DNA of 6,574 nucleotides from Alphaproteobacteria bacterium. Its GTDB lineage: Bacteria; Pseudomonadota; Alphaproteobacteria; JAEULC01. Below the pieces are notes generated by a model. That model was given only the letters and a program-made list of their open reading frames with translations, had not been told where the DNA came from and did no database searches. This document shows, piece by piece, positions 1-6,434 of this stretch (the first letter of the stretch is position 1; each line of letters opens with the position of its first letter). A program made the position numbers and the translations under genes. The stretch covers positions 1-6,574 of the forward strand of contig JADZDN010000311.1 in the NCBI GenBank assembly GCA_020851015.1, in the 5' to 3' direction.

Positions 1-1783
1 CCTCGAACCGCCGCGCCGCTTCCGCGGCGTCGAGCCCGGCGAGATCGGCGCCGAGATCGACCTTGATGCTGTTGCCCTGGCCGAGATAGCGCATCTCGGC
101 GGACCAGGTCCACACGATGTCCTTCGGATCGAGGCCGCACAGCCGCAGCTCGCCGGCGATCTCGTCGCGCGCGGCCTTGGCCCTGTTGCGCAGCCCGACG
201 AAGTCGAGCCCGGCCAGCCGCTCGACCTTGGACCAGGAGCGGTCGGCGCGCGCGGGCGCGGCCAGGAAGCCGAGGCAGGAACCGACGCCCGAGGCGATCG
301 GGCAGAGGATTTCGCCGATGCGCAGGCGCCGCGCCACGTCAACCGCGTGAACCGGGCCGGCGCCGCCGGTCGTGACCATCACGAAGCGCCGCGCGTCCAA
401 CCCCTTCTCGGCGATGTGGGTGCGTGCCGCCGCCGCCATCTTCTCGTTGACGACGTCGTGAATGCCCCAGGCCGCCTGTTCGGCATTCAATCCCAGCCTG
501 CCGCCGATCGTCGCCAGCGCCGCGCGCGCCTGGCCGACGTCCAGCTTCATCCGGCCGCCCAGGAAGGCGTCGGGGTCGAGATATCCCAGCAGCAGGTCGG
601 CATCGGTCACGGTCGCCTGGGTGCCGCCCTGGCCATAGCAGGCGGGGCCCGGCTCGGCCCCGGCGCTTTGCGGCCCGACCTGCAGCAGCCCCAGCGCGTT
701 CAGCGAGGCGAGGCTGCCGCCGCCGGCGCCGATCTCGATCAGGTCGATGCTGGGCACGACCGCCGGAAGACCGCTGCCGCGCTTGAAGCGCTGGACGCGG
801 CCGAACTCGAAGCTGTGGGTGATCGACGGCTTGCCGTCGACCGCGACGCAGGCCTTGGCCGTGGTACCGCCCATGTCGAAGGCGAGCACCCGGGTGATCC
901 CCTCGACCTGGGCGCAGTTGATCCCGCTCATGACGCCCCCGGCTGGGCCGGATTCAAGCAGGCGGATCGGCGTGCGGCTGGCGAGCTTGCCCGAGGTGAA
1001 GCCGCCGTTCGAAACCATGATGTCGAGCGTGGCGTCCAGCGCGAGCTTCTTCAGACGATCCACCAGCGAGGCCAGGTAGCGCGCCACCATCGGCTGGACA
1101 TAGGCGTTCGCCGTGACCGTCGACATGCGCTCGTACTCGCCGATCTCGCGCGCGACCTCGGCCGAGGTGGAGATCGGGATGCCCTTCAGCTGCGTCGCCA
1201 GGGCCTTGGCGACCGCGCGTTCGTGCGCGTCGTCGACGCTGGCGTGCAGCAGGCAGATCGCGACGGCATCGTACCCCTTCCCGGCGATGCGGCGGGTCAG
1301 GCTGGACAGGTCGCTCTTGGAGAGGCGGCGCCAGACCTGCCCTGCGGGACCCAGCCGCTCGGCCAGCTCGTAGCGGTCCTCGACCGGGACCAGCGGCACC
1401 GGGTACTCGATCGCGAGATCGTAGGTGTCGTAGCGAAGCTCGCGGGCGATATCCAGCACGTCGCGCGTGCCTTTCGTGACGACCAGCGCCGTGCGTCCGC
1501 CGCGGCGCTCGATCAGCGTGTTGGTGATCAGCGTCGTGCCGTGCACGACCCGCCGCACGGCGCTGGGCGAGCCCGCGCCCAGATGGTCCCGCGCCTGGCG
1601 CAGCAGGTCGTCGAGCACCGTCACGATCGCCTCGCCGGGGTCGGACGGGGTGGTGAGCGCCTTGGCGACGAAGATGCGGTCCGTTGCCGTGTCCAGCAGG
1701 ACGCCGTCGGTGAAGGTGCCGCCGACATCGACGGCAACTTCGAGTCTCTCGCCCGCTCTGCCCTTCGTGGCAGGTGCGTTCAT
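1..1783 (-). CDS. Hydantoinase A / 5-oxoprolinase family ATP-dependent protein (partial, 3' end outside window)
   Basis: The first 594 residues are present and the frame is still open at the left edge; the family usually runs to about 680-700 residues. An N-terminal hydantoinase A domain holds VDVGGTFTDG (residues 18-27), an ASKHA-type phosphate-binding loop, and HGTTLITNTLIERRG (81-95). The main domain shows LLESGPAGGVMSG (275-287), the second phosphate loop FDMGGTTAK (302-310), IGAGGGSL (350-357) and TTGGAGPVHA (471-480). The family uses ATP to activate an amide or carbonyl: 5-oxoproline, hydantoins and caprolactam are opened, while acetone and acetophenone carboxylases use related subunits to fix CO2 onto ketones. 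Most act with a HyuB-type partner, which would have to lie beyond the left edge. The ATG at 1783 overlaps the Ldh2-family stop as ATGA and has the best ribosome site in the window. Confidence 0.94.
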   Translation of the reverse strand, partial: MNAPATKGRAGERLEVAVDVGGTFTDGVLLDTATDRIFVAKALTTPSDPGEAIVTVLDDLLRQARDHLGAGSPSAVRRVVHGTTLITNTLIERRGGRTALVVTKGTRDVLDIARELRYDTYDLAIEYPVPLVPVEDRYELAERLGPAGQVWRRLSKSDLSSLTRRIAGKGYDAVAICLLHASVDDAHERAVAKALATQLKGIPISTSAEVAREIGEYERMSTVTANAYVQPMVARYLASLVDRLKKLALDATLDIMVSNGGFTSGKLASRTPIRLLESGPAGGVMSGINCAQVEGITRVLAFDMGGTTAKACVAVDGKPSITHSFEFGRVQRFKRGSGLPAVVPSIDLIEIGAGGGSLASLNALGLLQVGPQSAGAEPGPACYGQGGTQATVTDADLLLGYLDPDAFLGGRMKLDVGQARAALATIGGRLGLNAEQAAWGIHDVVNEKMAAAARTHIAEKGLDARRFVMVTTGGAGPVHAVDVARRLRIGEILCPIASGVGSCLGFLAAPARADRSWSKVERLAGLDFVGLRNRAKAARDEIAGELRLCGLDPKDIVWTWSAEMRYLGQGNSIKVDLGADLAGLDAAEAARRFE

Positions 1784-2886
1784 GCCTTTACTCCTTTCGA
1801 CGCACGCAGGGTCGCGCGCTCGTCCAGCAACTTCACCGCGGCCGTCAGGGCGCCGCAGAGCGACGGCGTCAGCGCGATGCCTTCCTTCAGCGCCTTGCGG
1901 CGGGCCACGTGTCCCCGTTCGCCCGGCAGTCGGGGCGGCAAGGCGGGGTCGATGCCTGGCAGGCTGTTGATGCGGTCCGCGACCGCCTTCGCGCGCGCGC
2001 CCTGGCGCTCCGCGCCGCAGAATCCGTCGGGATCGATCACGATGAAGCAATGGCTGACGCCGGCAGGGGCGCCGACGGATTCGTGCGGGTTCGCCACCTC
2101 GAATCCGGGCCGGCCGTCCGACAACGTGCTGCTCAGCAGTTCGGCCATCAGCGCCAGGGCATACCCCTTCGCGCCGGCCATCGGCAGGATCGTCCCTTTC
2201 AGCGCGGCAACGGGATCGGTCGTGGGCCGGCCTTCCGCGTCGAGCGACCAGTCGGCCGGAATCGCCGTGCACTCGCGCTCGGCCTGGCGGATACGGGCGC
2301 GCGCGACCGCGCTGGTCGACATGTCGAGCGCGATCGGATCGGCGCCGGGCAACGGGAAGCCGGCCGCGATCGGGTTGGTGCCGAGCACGGCCTGGCGCGC
2401 GCCGAGGGGCGCCATGGTGGGCGAGGCGTTGGAGAAAGCGAGGCAGATCAGCCCAAGCCTCGCCGCGCGCTCGACGAAATAGCTGCCGGTCCCGAAATGG
2501 TTGCTGTTGCGGACGGCGGCCGCCGCGATGCCATGCCGGCGGGCGATCGGCGCAAGCCGGTCGATGGCGAAATTCGCGGCCAGGATGCCGAGCCCGTTGT
2601 CGGCGTCGATCACGGCCGTCGCGTCCTTGCCGGCGGTGAACCGGAGGCGCGGCGCAGGGTTGATGGTCCCTTCCAGCAGGCCGCGCGAATAGGCCGGCAG
2701 GTGCATCACGCCGTGGGCCTGCGAGCCGCGCAGCTGGGCATCGACCAGCGCCTCGGCAACCGATCGCGCGTCGGTCTCGGCAACGCCGCAACGCACGAGA
2801 ATGGCCGCGGCCAGCGCGCCCAGCGCATCGGCGGCGATCGTCTTGCGACCCTTCAGGTCGGCAATGCGCTGCCCCAGCTCGCTCAC
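1780..2886 (-). CDS. Ldh2-family NAD(P)-dependent oxidoreductase (malate/L-lactate/ureidoglycolate dehydrogenase type)
   Basis: A 368-residue member of the Ldh2/MDH2 family, whose NAD(P) fold is unrelated to the classical Rossmann lactate dehydrogenases. Conserved segments are QAHGVMHLPAYSRGL (residues 56-70, with the likely catalytic His58), RNSNHFGTGSYF (126-137), APLGARQAVLGTNPIAAGFP (159-178), DMSTSAVARA (188-197), GRPTTDP (219-225) and the GTILPMAGAKGYAL stretch (231-244). Members oxidise 2-hydroxy acids (malate, L-lactate, ureidoglycolate, sulfolactate) or reduce 2-oxo acids; a sister group reduces cyclic imines such as piperideine-2-carboxylate. Which applies here cannot be read from motifs. 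The start is taken as the GTG at 2886, which overlaps the DUF35 stop as GTGA and has GGAG ten bases upstream. The frame is open further upstream, but no family sequence is there. The 3' end carries the ribosome site for the next gene. Confidence 0.93.
   Translation of the reverse strand: MSELGQRIADLKGRKTIAADALGALAAAILVRCGVAETDARSVAEALVDAQLRGSQAHGVMHLPAYSRGLLEGTINPAPRLRFTAGKDATAVIDADNGLGILAANFAIDRLAPIARRHGIAAAAVRNSNHFGTGSYFVERAARLGLICLAFSNASPTMAPLGARQAVLGTNPIAAGFPLPGADPIALDMSTSAVARARIRQAERECTAIPADWSLDAEGRPTTDPVAALKGTILPMAGAKGYALALMAELLSSTLSDGRPGFEVANPHESVGAPAGVSHCFIVIDPDGFCGAERQGARAKAVADRINSLPGIDPALPPRLPGERGHVARRKALKEGIALTPSLCGALTAAVKLLDERATLRASKGVKA
1791..1797 (-). promoter_or_regulatory. Ribosome binding site for the hydantoinase A-family gene
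   Basis: The minus strand reads AAAGGAG, then seven bases, then the ATG at 1783. This is a near-consensus Shine-Dalgarno sequence inside the last codons of the Ldh2-family gene. It fixes the start of the hydantoinase A-family gene and suggests independent ribosome entry on top of the ATGA stop/start coupling. Confidence 0.8.
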
Positions 2887-3299
2887 CGCTCCGCATCTCC
2901 CGCGAGCTTGAAGCGGGCGAGCGCGAGATCGCCTTCGGTCTGCACCACGAGCCGGACCCGTGCGCCGACGCCGAGCGCGGCTCCACCCCGGCTGTCGAGG
3001 ATATTGGTCAGCAGCCGCGGCCCTTCGTCCAGCTCGACCAGCGTGACGTCGTAGGGCAGCCGGTCCTTGAACGCGTCGTGATAGGCCACGTGATAGACGA
3101 CCCAGCTGACGATCCGCCCGTTGCCCGATGCCGGCCGCCACTCGGCATCCGGCGACAGGCAGGATGGGCACGCGTCGCGCGCGGGCAGCCAGTTCCGGCC
3201 GCAGGCGCGGCAATGCTGGAACAGCAGCCTGCCCGCGGCAAGGCCCTCCCAATAGGGACGCGAGCGGTCGTCGATCTGCGGCCGCGGCAGGTCGCTCAT
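2883..3299 (-). CDS. DUF35 zinc-ribbon/OB-fold protein, partner of the thiolase-like protein
   Basis: A 138-residue protein with the two parts of the DUF35 family. First comes a rubredoxin-like zinc ribbon with two Cys pairs, Cys30-x2-Cys33 (HCRACG) and Cys44-x2-Cys47 (ACPSCL), spaced to bind one zinc ion. An OB-fold domain follows, from about residue 56 (SGNGRIVSWVVYH) through YDVTLVELDEGPRLLTNI to the C-terminus. The opening RPYWEGLAAGRLLFQHC is also characteristic. DUF35 proteins form complexes with thiolase-fold partners; in Ltp2-ChsH2 the DUF35 domain is needed for aldolase activity and is thought to help bind the CoA part. The ATG at 3299 overlaps the thiolase-like stop by four bases (ATGA), which fits coupled translation of two subunits. 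It ends in a GTGA overlap with the next gene. It is a single-domain form, without the MaoC-like hydratase domain that ChsH2 carries. Confidence 0.93.
   Translation of the reverse strand: MSDLPRPQIDDRSRPYWEGLAAGRLLFQHCRACGRNWLPARDACPSCLSPDAEWRPASGNGRIVSWVVYHVAYHDAFKDRLPYDVTLVELDEGPRLLTNILDSRGGAALGVGARVRLVVQTEGDLALARFKLAGDAER
2897..2900 (-). promoter_or_regulatory. Probable ribosome binding site for the GTG-started Ldh2-family gene
   Basis: A GGAG lies ten bases before the GTG at 2886, within the end of the DUF35 gene. A second GGAG (2892-2889) is only two bases from the start and too close to be the main site. An ATG at 2896 is out of frame with the Ldh2-family protein. This supports GTG as the start, with moderate certainty. 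Confidence 0.45.
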
Positions 3300-4426
3300 G
3301 CCGGCGCGCCCAGGATCAGCGTGGCATGGGTCTGCATCGAGCCGCCCTGGTTGCTGACGATGCAGTGCTTGGCGCCGGCCACCTGCAGGTTCGCGGTGCC
3401 GCGCATCTGGCGCACGCCCTCGATCACCAGTTGCAGCCCCGGCGTGCCGGTCTCGGACAGCAAACCGCCGCTGGTGTTGACCGGCAGCTTGCCGCCCGCC
3501 GCGATCCCGCCCGCGGCGGCAAAATCGCCGGCCTGGCCGGGCTTGCAGAACCCGTAGTCCTCGAGCGTCATCAGCACGGCGATGGTGAAGCAGTCGTAGA
3601 TCTGCGCCACGTCGATGTCCGCGGGCCCAAGCCCCGCCATGCGGAAGGCGGTTTCGCCCGAGCTGCGCGCCATGGTCGAGGTAAGGTCGGGGCGATACTG
3701 CACGTCCCAGGATTCCTGTCCCTGCCCCAGCCCCAGGATCGGCACCGCCGCCCGCAATCCCAGTTCCCGCGCCAGCTTCGCGCTGGTCAGGACCACGGCG
3801 GCCGCGCCGTCGGACACCAGGCAGCAATCGTCGCGCCGGAGCGGCTCGACCACCCAGGGCGACGCCAGGTAGCCGTCCATGCTCAGCGGCTTGCGGAGCT
3901 GCGCGTTGGGATTGCGGGCGCCGTTGGCGCGGCACGCCACCGCCACGGCCCCGAAGCCCTCGTCGCGCACGTTGTGCGCCTGGCGATAGGCCTGATGGAT
4001 CATCGCGTAACCGGCGGCGACGGAATACCACCCGTAGATCGCCTCGTCGCCGCGCGGGCGGTGATAGACCGCGCGGCTGGCCGTGCGCGGCGTGTCGCCG
4101 TAGCAGACCACCGCGACCTCGCACATGCCGGCCTCGATCGCCATGGCCGCATAGGCGATCAGCGCGATGTTAGCCGCGCCGCCCTGGTCGAGCGAGCAGC
4201 CGAGGCGCGGGCGGATCCCCAGCGCCTCGGCGACACGCTGGCCATAAAGGAAGGAAGGCTCGGAATTGGCCATCTTGACCAGCACGCCGTCCACGCGGTC
4301 CTTCTCGATCCCCGCGTCGCCGAGCGCGTTGCGCACCGCCTCGACGATCAGCGAGACGCGATCGCGCCCGGGATGCTTGCCATAGGCGGTGTGGCCGACG
4401 CCGGCGATGACGGTCCTGCCGCGCAT
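3296..4426 (-). CDS. Thiolase-like lipid-transfer (SCP-x/Ltp-type) protein lacking the nucleophilic Cys
   Basis: A 376-residue thiolase-fold protein. The start RTVIAGVGHTAYGKHPGR, the helix AAMAIEAGMCEVAVVCYGD (residues 93-111), SDGAAAVVLTS (205-215), IDVAQIYDCF (271-280) and NTSGGLLSETGTPG (317-330) are typical of the SCP-x/lipid-transfer branch. By spacing, the acylated Cys of true thiolases falls at Gly83 (DQGGAAN), and the segment that normally holds the GHP histidine contains no His. Cys355 (HCIVSNQGG) may match the second thiolase Cys. Ordinary thiolysis or Claisen condensation is therefore unlikely. Relatives paired with DUF35 proteins, such as Ltp2 with ChsH2, catalyse retro-aldol cleavage of a CoA thioester, and the next gene here is a DUF35 protein. 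The start is the ATG at 4426, overlapping the CoA-transferase stop as TGATG; the open frame runs further upstream but that part reads as out-of-frame sequence of the transferase gene. Confidence 0.92.
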   Translation of the reverse strand: MRGRTVIAGVGHTAYGKHPGRDRVSLIVEAVRNALGDAGIEKDRVDGVLVKMANSEPSFLYGQRVAEALGIRPRLGCSLDQGGAANIALIAYAAMAIEAGMCEVAVVCYGDTPRTASRAVYHRPRGDEAIYGWYSVAAGYAMIHQAYRQAHNVRDEGFGAVAVACRANGARNPNAQLRKPLSMDGYLASPWVVEPLRRDDCCLVSDGAAAVVLTSAKLARELGLRAAVPILGLGQGQESWDVQYRPDLTSTMARSSGETAFRMAGLGPADIDVAQIYDCFTIAVLMTLEDYGFCKPGQAGDFAAAGGIAAGGKLPVNTSGGLLSETGTPGLQLVIEGVRQMRGTANLQVAGAKHCIVSNQGGSMQTHATLILGAPA

Positions 4427-5655
4427 CAGATCACGTTGGCGCGCCGCAGATCGTCGATCTCGGCCGTGGACAGGCCCAGCCGGCCGCCGAGGATATCCCC
4501 GCTGTCCGCGCCGCGGGCCGGGCTGACCCGGTATTCCGGCTGCGGCATGCCGGCGTAGTTGAGCGGGCTGCGGCAGACCACGATCCGGCCATAGCTGGGG
4601 TGATCGACCTCGAGCAGCATGCCGCGCTCGCGCAGGTGCGGATCGTCGACCGCCTCGCGCAGTTCGCGCACGGGCGCGCACGGGACCCGGTGCTCGACCA
4701 GAAGGTCGAACAGCGCCTTGCGGTCGCGCGTGCGGGCCCAGTCCGACACCAGCGCGTCGACCTCATCCATCCGCGCGACGCGCTCGCGCATGGTCCGGAA
4801 CCGGTCCGCGCCGGCGAGGTCGGGGCGCGCCATCGCGGCCAGCAACGCCTGCCAGTGCTTGTCGCTGTTGCAGATGATCGCGATGTAGCCGTCGGCGGCC
4901 TGGTAGACGTTGTAGGGGCACAGCGACAGGCCGCCGTGCCGGTTGCCGGTGCGCGGCGGCAGGTCGTCGCGCTCGGAATAGATCGAGCCGATGTTCGAGG
5001 CGAGCGAGGGATAGACCGCTTCCAGCATCGCCACGTCGATGTAGCAGCCCTCGCCGCCGCGCGCGCGATGGAACAGCGCGGTCGCGATCGCGCCATAGAG
5101 ATGGACGCCGCCGAAGAAGTCGCAGATGGCCGCACCCGCCTTGACCGGCGGCGAATCGGCGAAGCCCGTCACGCTCATGACGCCGGACATCGCCTGCACG
5201 GTCAGGTCCATCGCCGGGTAGCCGCGATAGGGGCCGGTCTGGCCGTACCCGCTGCCCGATGCGTAGACGATGTTCGGGTTGCGCTCCCGCGCCGCCTCGT
5301 AGCCGATGCCGAGCCGGTCCACCACGCCCGGCGCGAAGTTCTCCACGATCACGTCCGCGCCGGGGACCAGGCCCAGGAACAGTTCGCGGCCGCGCGTGGT
5401 CTTCAGGTCCAGCGTGATGGAGCGCTTGTTGGCGTTCAGCATGGCGAAGGGCACGCCCGCGCCGCTGCGCGCGTCGCGCCGGCGAAGGAATTCGCATTCG
5501 CGCGGCTCTACCTTGATGACCTCGGCGCCGGCCATCGCCATCAGGAACGTTGCATAGGGCCCGTTGTAGATTTGCGTCAGGTCCAGCACCGTCACGCCCG
5601 TCATCGGCGCGCTGCACTTGGGCTGACGGCCCGCCACGTTCGCCGCGGATTCCAT
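4426..5655 (-). CDS. Class III CoA-transferase (CaiB/BaiF family)
   Basis: A 409-residue member of the family III CoA-transferases, which move CoA between a thioester donor and a free carboxylic acid through an aspartyl-CoA anhydride or thioester intermediate. Family hallmarks appear in order: GVTVLDLTQIYNGPYAT (residues 20-36), GAEVIKVEP (43-51), NANKRSITLDLK (74-85), DVIVENFAPGVVDRLG (101-116), SGYGQTGPY (135-143) and MDLTVQAMSG (149-158). Asp179 in ICDFFGG matches the nucleophilic Asp169 of formyl-CoA transferase. It probably makes the CoA ester that neighbouring genes degrade, with succinyl-CoA or a pathway acyl-CoA as donor; the real acceptor is unknown. The ATG at 5655 follows the upstream stop by two bases, with an AAGGG stretch about eight bases before it. 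An internal ATG at 5604 (Met18) would also keep the whole domain but has no visible ribosome site. The gene ends in a TGATG overlap with the next one. Confidence 0.95.
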   Translation of the reverse strand: MESAANVAGRQPKCSAPMTGVTVLDLTQIYNGPYATFLMAMAGAEVIKVEPRECEFLRRRDARSGAGVPFAMLNANKRSITLDLKTTRGRELFLGLVPGADVIVENFAPGVVDRLGIGYEAARERNPNIVYASGSGYGQTGPYRGYPAMDLTVQAMSGVMSVTGFADSPPVKAGAAICDFFGGVHLYGAIATALFHRARGGEGCYIDVAMLEAVYPSLASNIGSIYSERDDLPPRTGNRHGGLSLCPYNVYQAADGYIAIICNSDKHWQALLAAMARPDLAGADRFRTMRERVARMDEVDALVSDWARTRDRKALFDLLVEHRVPCAPVRELREAVDDPHLRERGMLLEVDHPSYGRIVVCRSPLNYAGMPQPEYRVSPARGADSGDILGGRLGLSTAEIDDLRRANVI

Positions 5656-5657
5656 CC

Positions 5658-6431
5658 TCAGCGCCCTTTGAACGCGGGCGGGCGCTTCTCGCCGAAGGCG
5701 GCCCTGGCTTCGCGGTTGTCCTCGGACTGCTGCAGGATGCGGTTGACAAGCTGCTCCATGCGCAGGCCCGTCGGCAGGTCCATGTCGCGCGACCGCAGGG
5801 CCAGCTCCTTGGCCGCCTGGATCGCCAGCGGCGCATTCGCGCCGATCTTGCGCGCGTAGGCCATCGCGGCCGCGCGCAGCTCCGCGGCCGGCACGACCTT
5901 GTTGACCAGTCCCCAGCGCTCGGCCGTCGCCGCGTCGATCGGGTCGCCGGTCAGCAGCATCTCCATGGCGATGCAGTGCGGCAATTGCTGCATGATGCGC
6001 TGGGTGCCGCCGTTGGCCGCGATGATGCCGCGCTTGACTTCAGCCAGGCCGAACGTGGCGCCTTCGACCGCGACGCGGATGTCCGTCGCCAGCAGCAGGG
6101 TCACGCCGCCGCCGATGCACACCCCGTTGACCGCGGCGATGATCGGCTTCCACACCTCGAGCCCGCGGTTGAGAAGCTGGCCCTTCTGCGTCAGCCACAG
6201 CTCGGCCAGCTCGAACTCGCGGCCGACCCAGGACTTGATGTCGGCCCCGGCGCAGAACGCCTTGTCGCCGGCGCCGGTGATGATCGCCACCCGTACCGCG
6301 GGGTCGTCACGCACCCGCATCCACGCCTGCGAGAGCCCCTCGTAGTGCTCGGCATCGAGCGCGTTGCGCCGCTCCGGCCGGTTGATCGTGACGACGGCGA
6401 TCCCGTCGTCCAGCTCGAAGTCGATCGACAT
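5658..6431 (-). CDS. Enoyl-CoA hydratase/isomerase family protein (crotonase fold)
   Basis: A full-length crotonase-superfamily protein of 257 residues, the usual size. The N-terminal INRPERRNALD segment (residues 16-26), CAGADI (60-65) and NGVCIGGG (102-109) are clear; backbone amides near Ala63 and Gly108 would form the oxyanion hole that holds the thioester enolate. FGLAEV (127-132) puts Glu131 where rat mitochondrial enoyl-CoA hydratase has Glu164. The position of its other catalytic acid, Glu144 (in GGGCEL), is Thr111 here (GGGVTL). One-glutamate members include enoyl-CoA isomerases and other crotonases, so hydration of a trans-2-enoyl-CoA is plausible but not assured. The ATG at 6431 lies three bases after the acyl-CoA dehydrogenase stop. 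No strong Shine-Dalgarno sequence is visible, so translation is probably coupled. Placement between dehydrogenase and CoA-transferase genes fits a beta-oxidation-like step in the cytoplasm. Confidence 0.93.
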   Translation of the reverse strand: MSIDFELDDGIAVVTINRPERRNALDAEHYEGLSQAWMRVRDDPAVRVAIITGAGDKAFCAGADIKSWVGREFELAELWLTQKGQLLNRGLEVWKPIIAAVNGVCIGGGVTLLLATDIRVAVEGATFGLAEVKRGIIAANGGTQRIMQQLPHCIAMEMLLTGDPIDAATAERWGLVNKVVPAAELRAAAMAYARKIGANAPLAIQAAKELALRSRDMDLPTGLRMEQLVNRILQQSEDNREARAAFGEKRPPAFKGR

Positions 6432-6434
6432 GGC

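Noticed and set aside
347..2482. A 711-codon plus-strand open frame opposite the hydantoinase A- and Ldh2-family genes
   Set aside because: Its translation is rich in Arg, Ala, Gly, Asp and His with no recognisable domain, and it lies antisense to two genes with strong family motifs. Long antisense frames are expected in GC-rich coding DNA.
2887..3252. Upstream extension of the Ldh2-family frame to an ATG at 3252
   Set aside because: The extension is out-of-frame reading of the DUF35 gene, and a GTG start with a ribosome site lies exactly where family similarity begins.
3296..4426. Calling the thiolase-like gene an acetyl-CoA acetyltransferase
   Set aside because: The Cys nucleophile and the GHP histidine are not at their expected positions, so this name would imply a chemistry the sequence does not support.
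3128..4558. A 476-codon plus-strand open frame opposite the DUF35, thiolase-like and CoA-transferase genes
   Set aside because: Low-complexity Arg/Ala/His-rich translation, antisense to well-supported genes and crossing three gene boundaries.
4427..4681. Upstream extension of the thiolase-like frame to an ATG at 4681
   Set aside because: The extra 85 residues are Arg/Ala-rich and correspond to out-of-frame reading of the CoA-transferase gene; family homology begins at the ATG at 4426.
4600..5859. A 419-codon plus-strand open frame opposite the CoA-transferase gene
   Set aside because: Same character as the other antisense frames; the opposite strand carries an intact CaiB/BaiF domain.
6432..6434. 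A promoter between the acyl-CoA dehydrogenase and crotonase-family genes
   Set aside because: Only three bases separate them, and no -35/-10-like pair stands out in the coding sequence just upstream.
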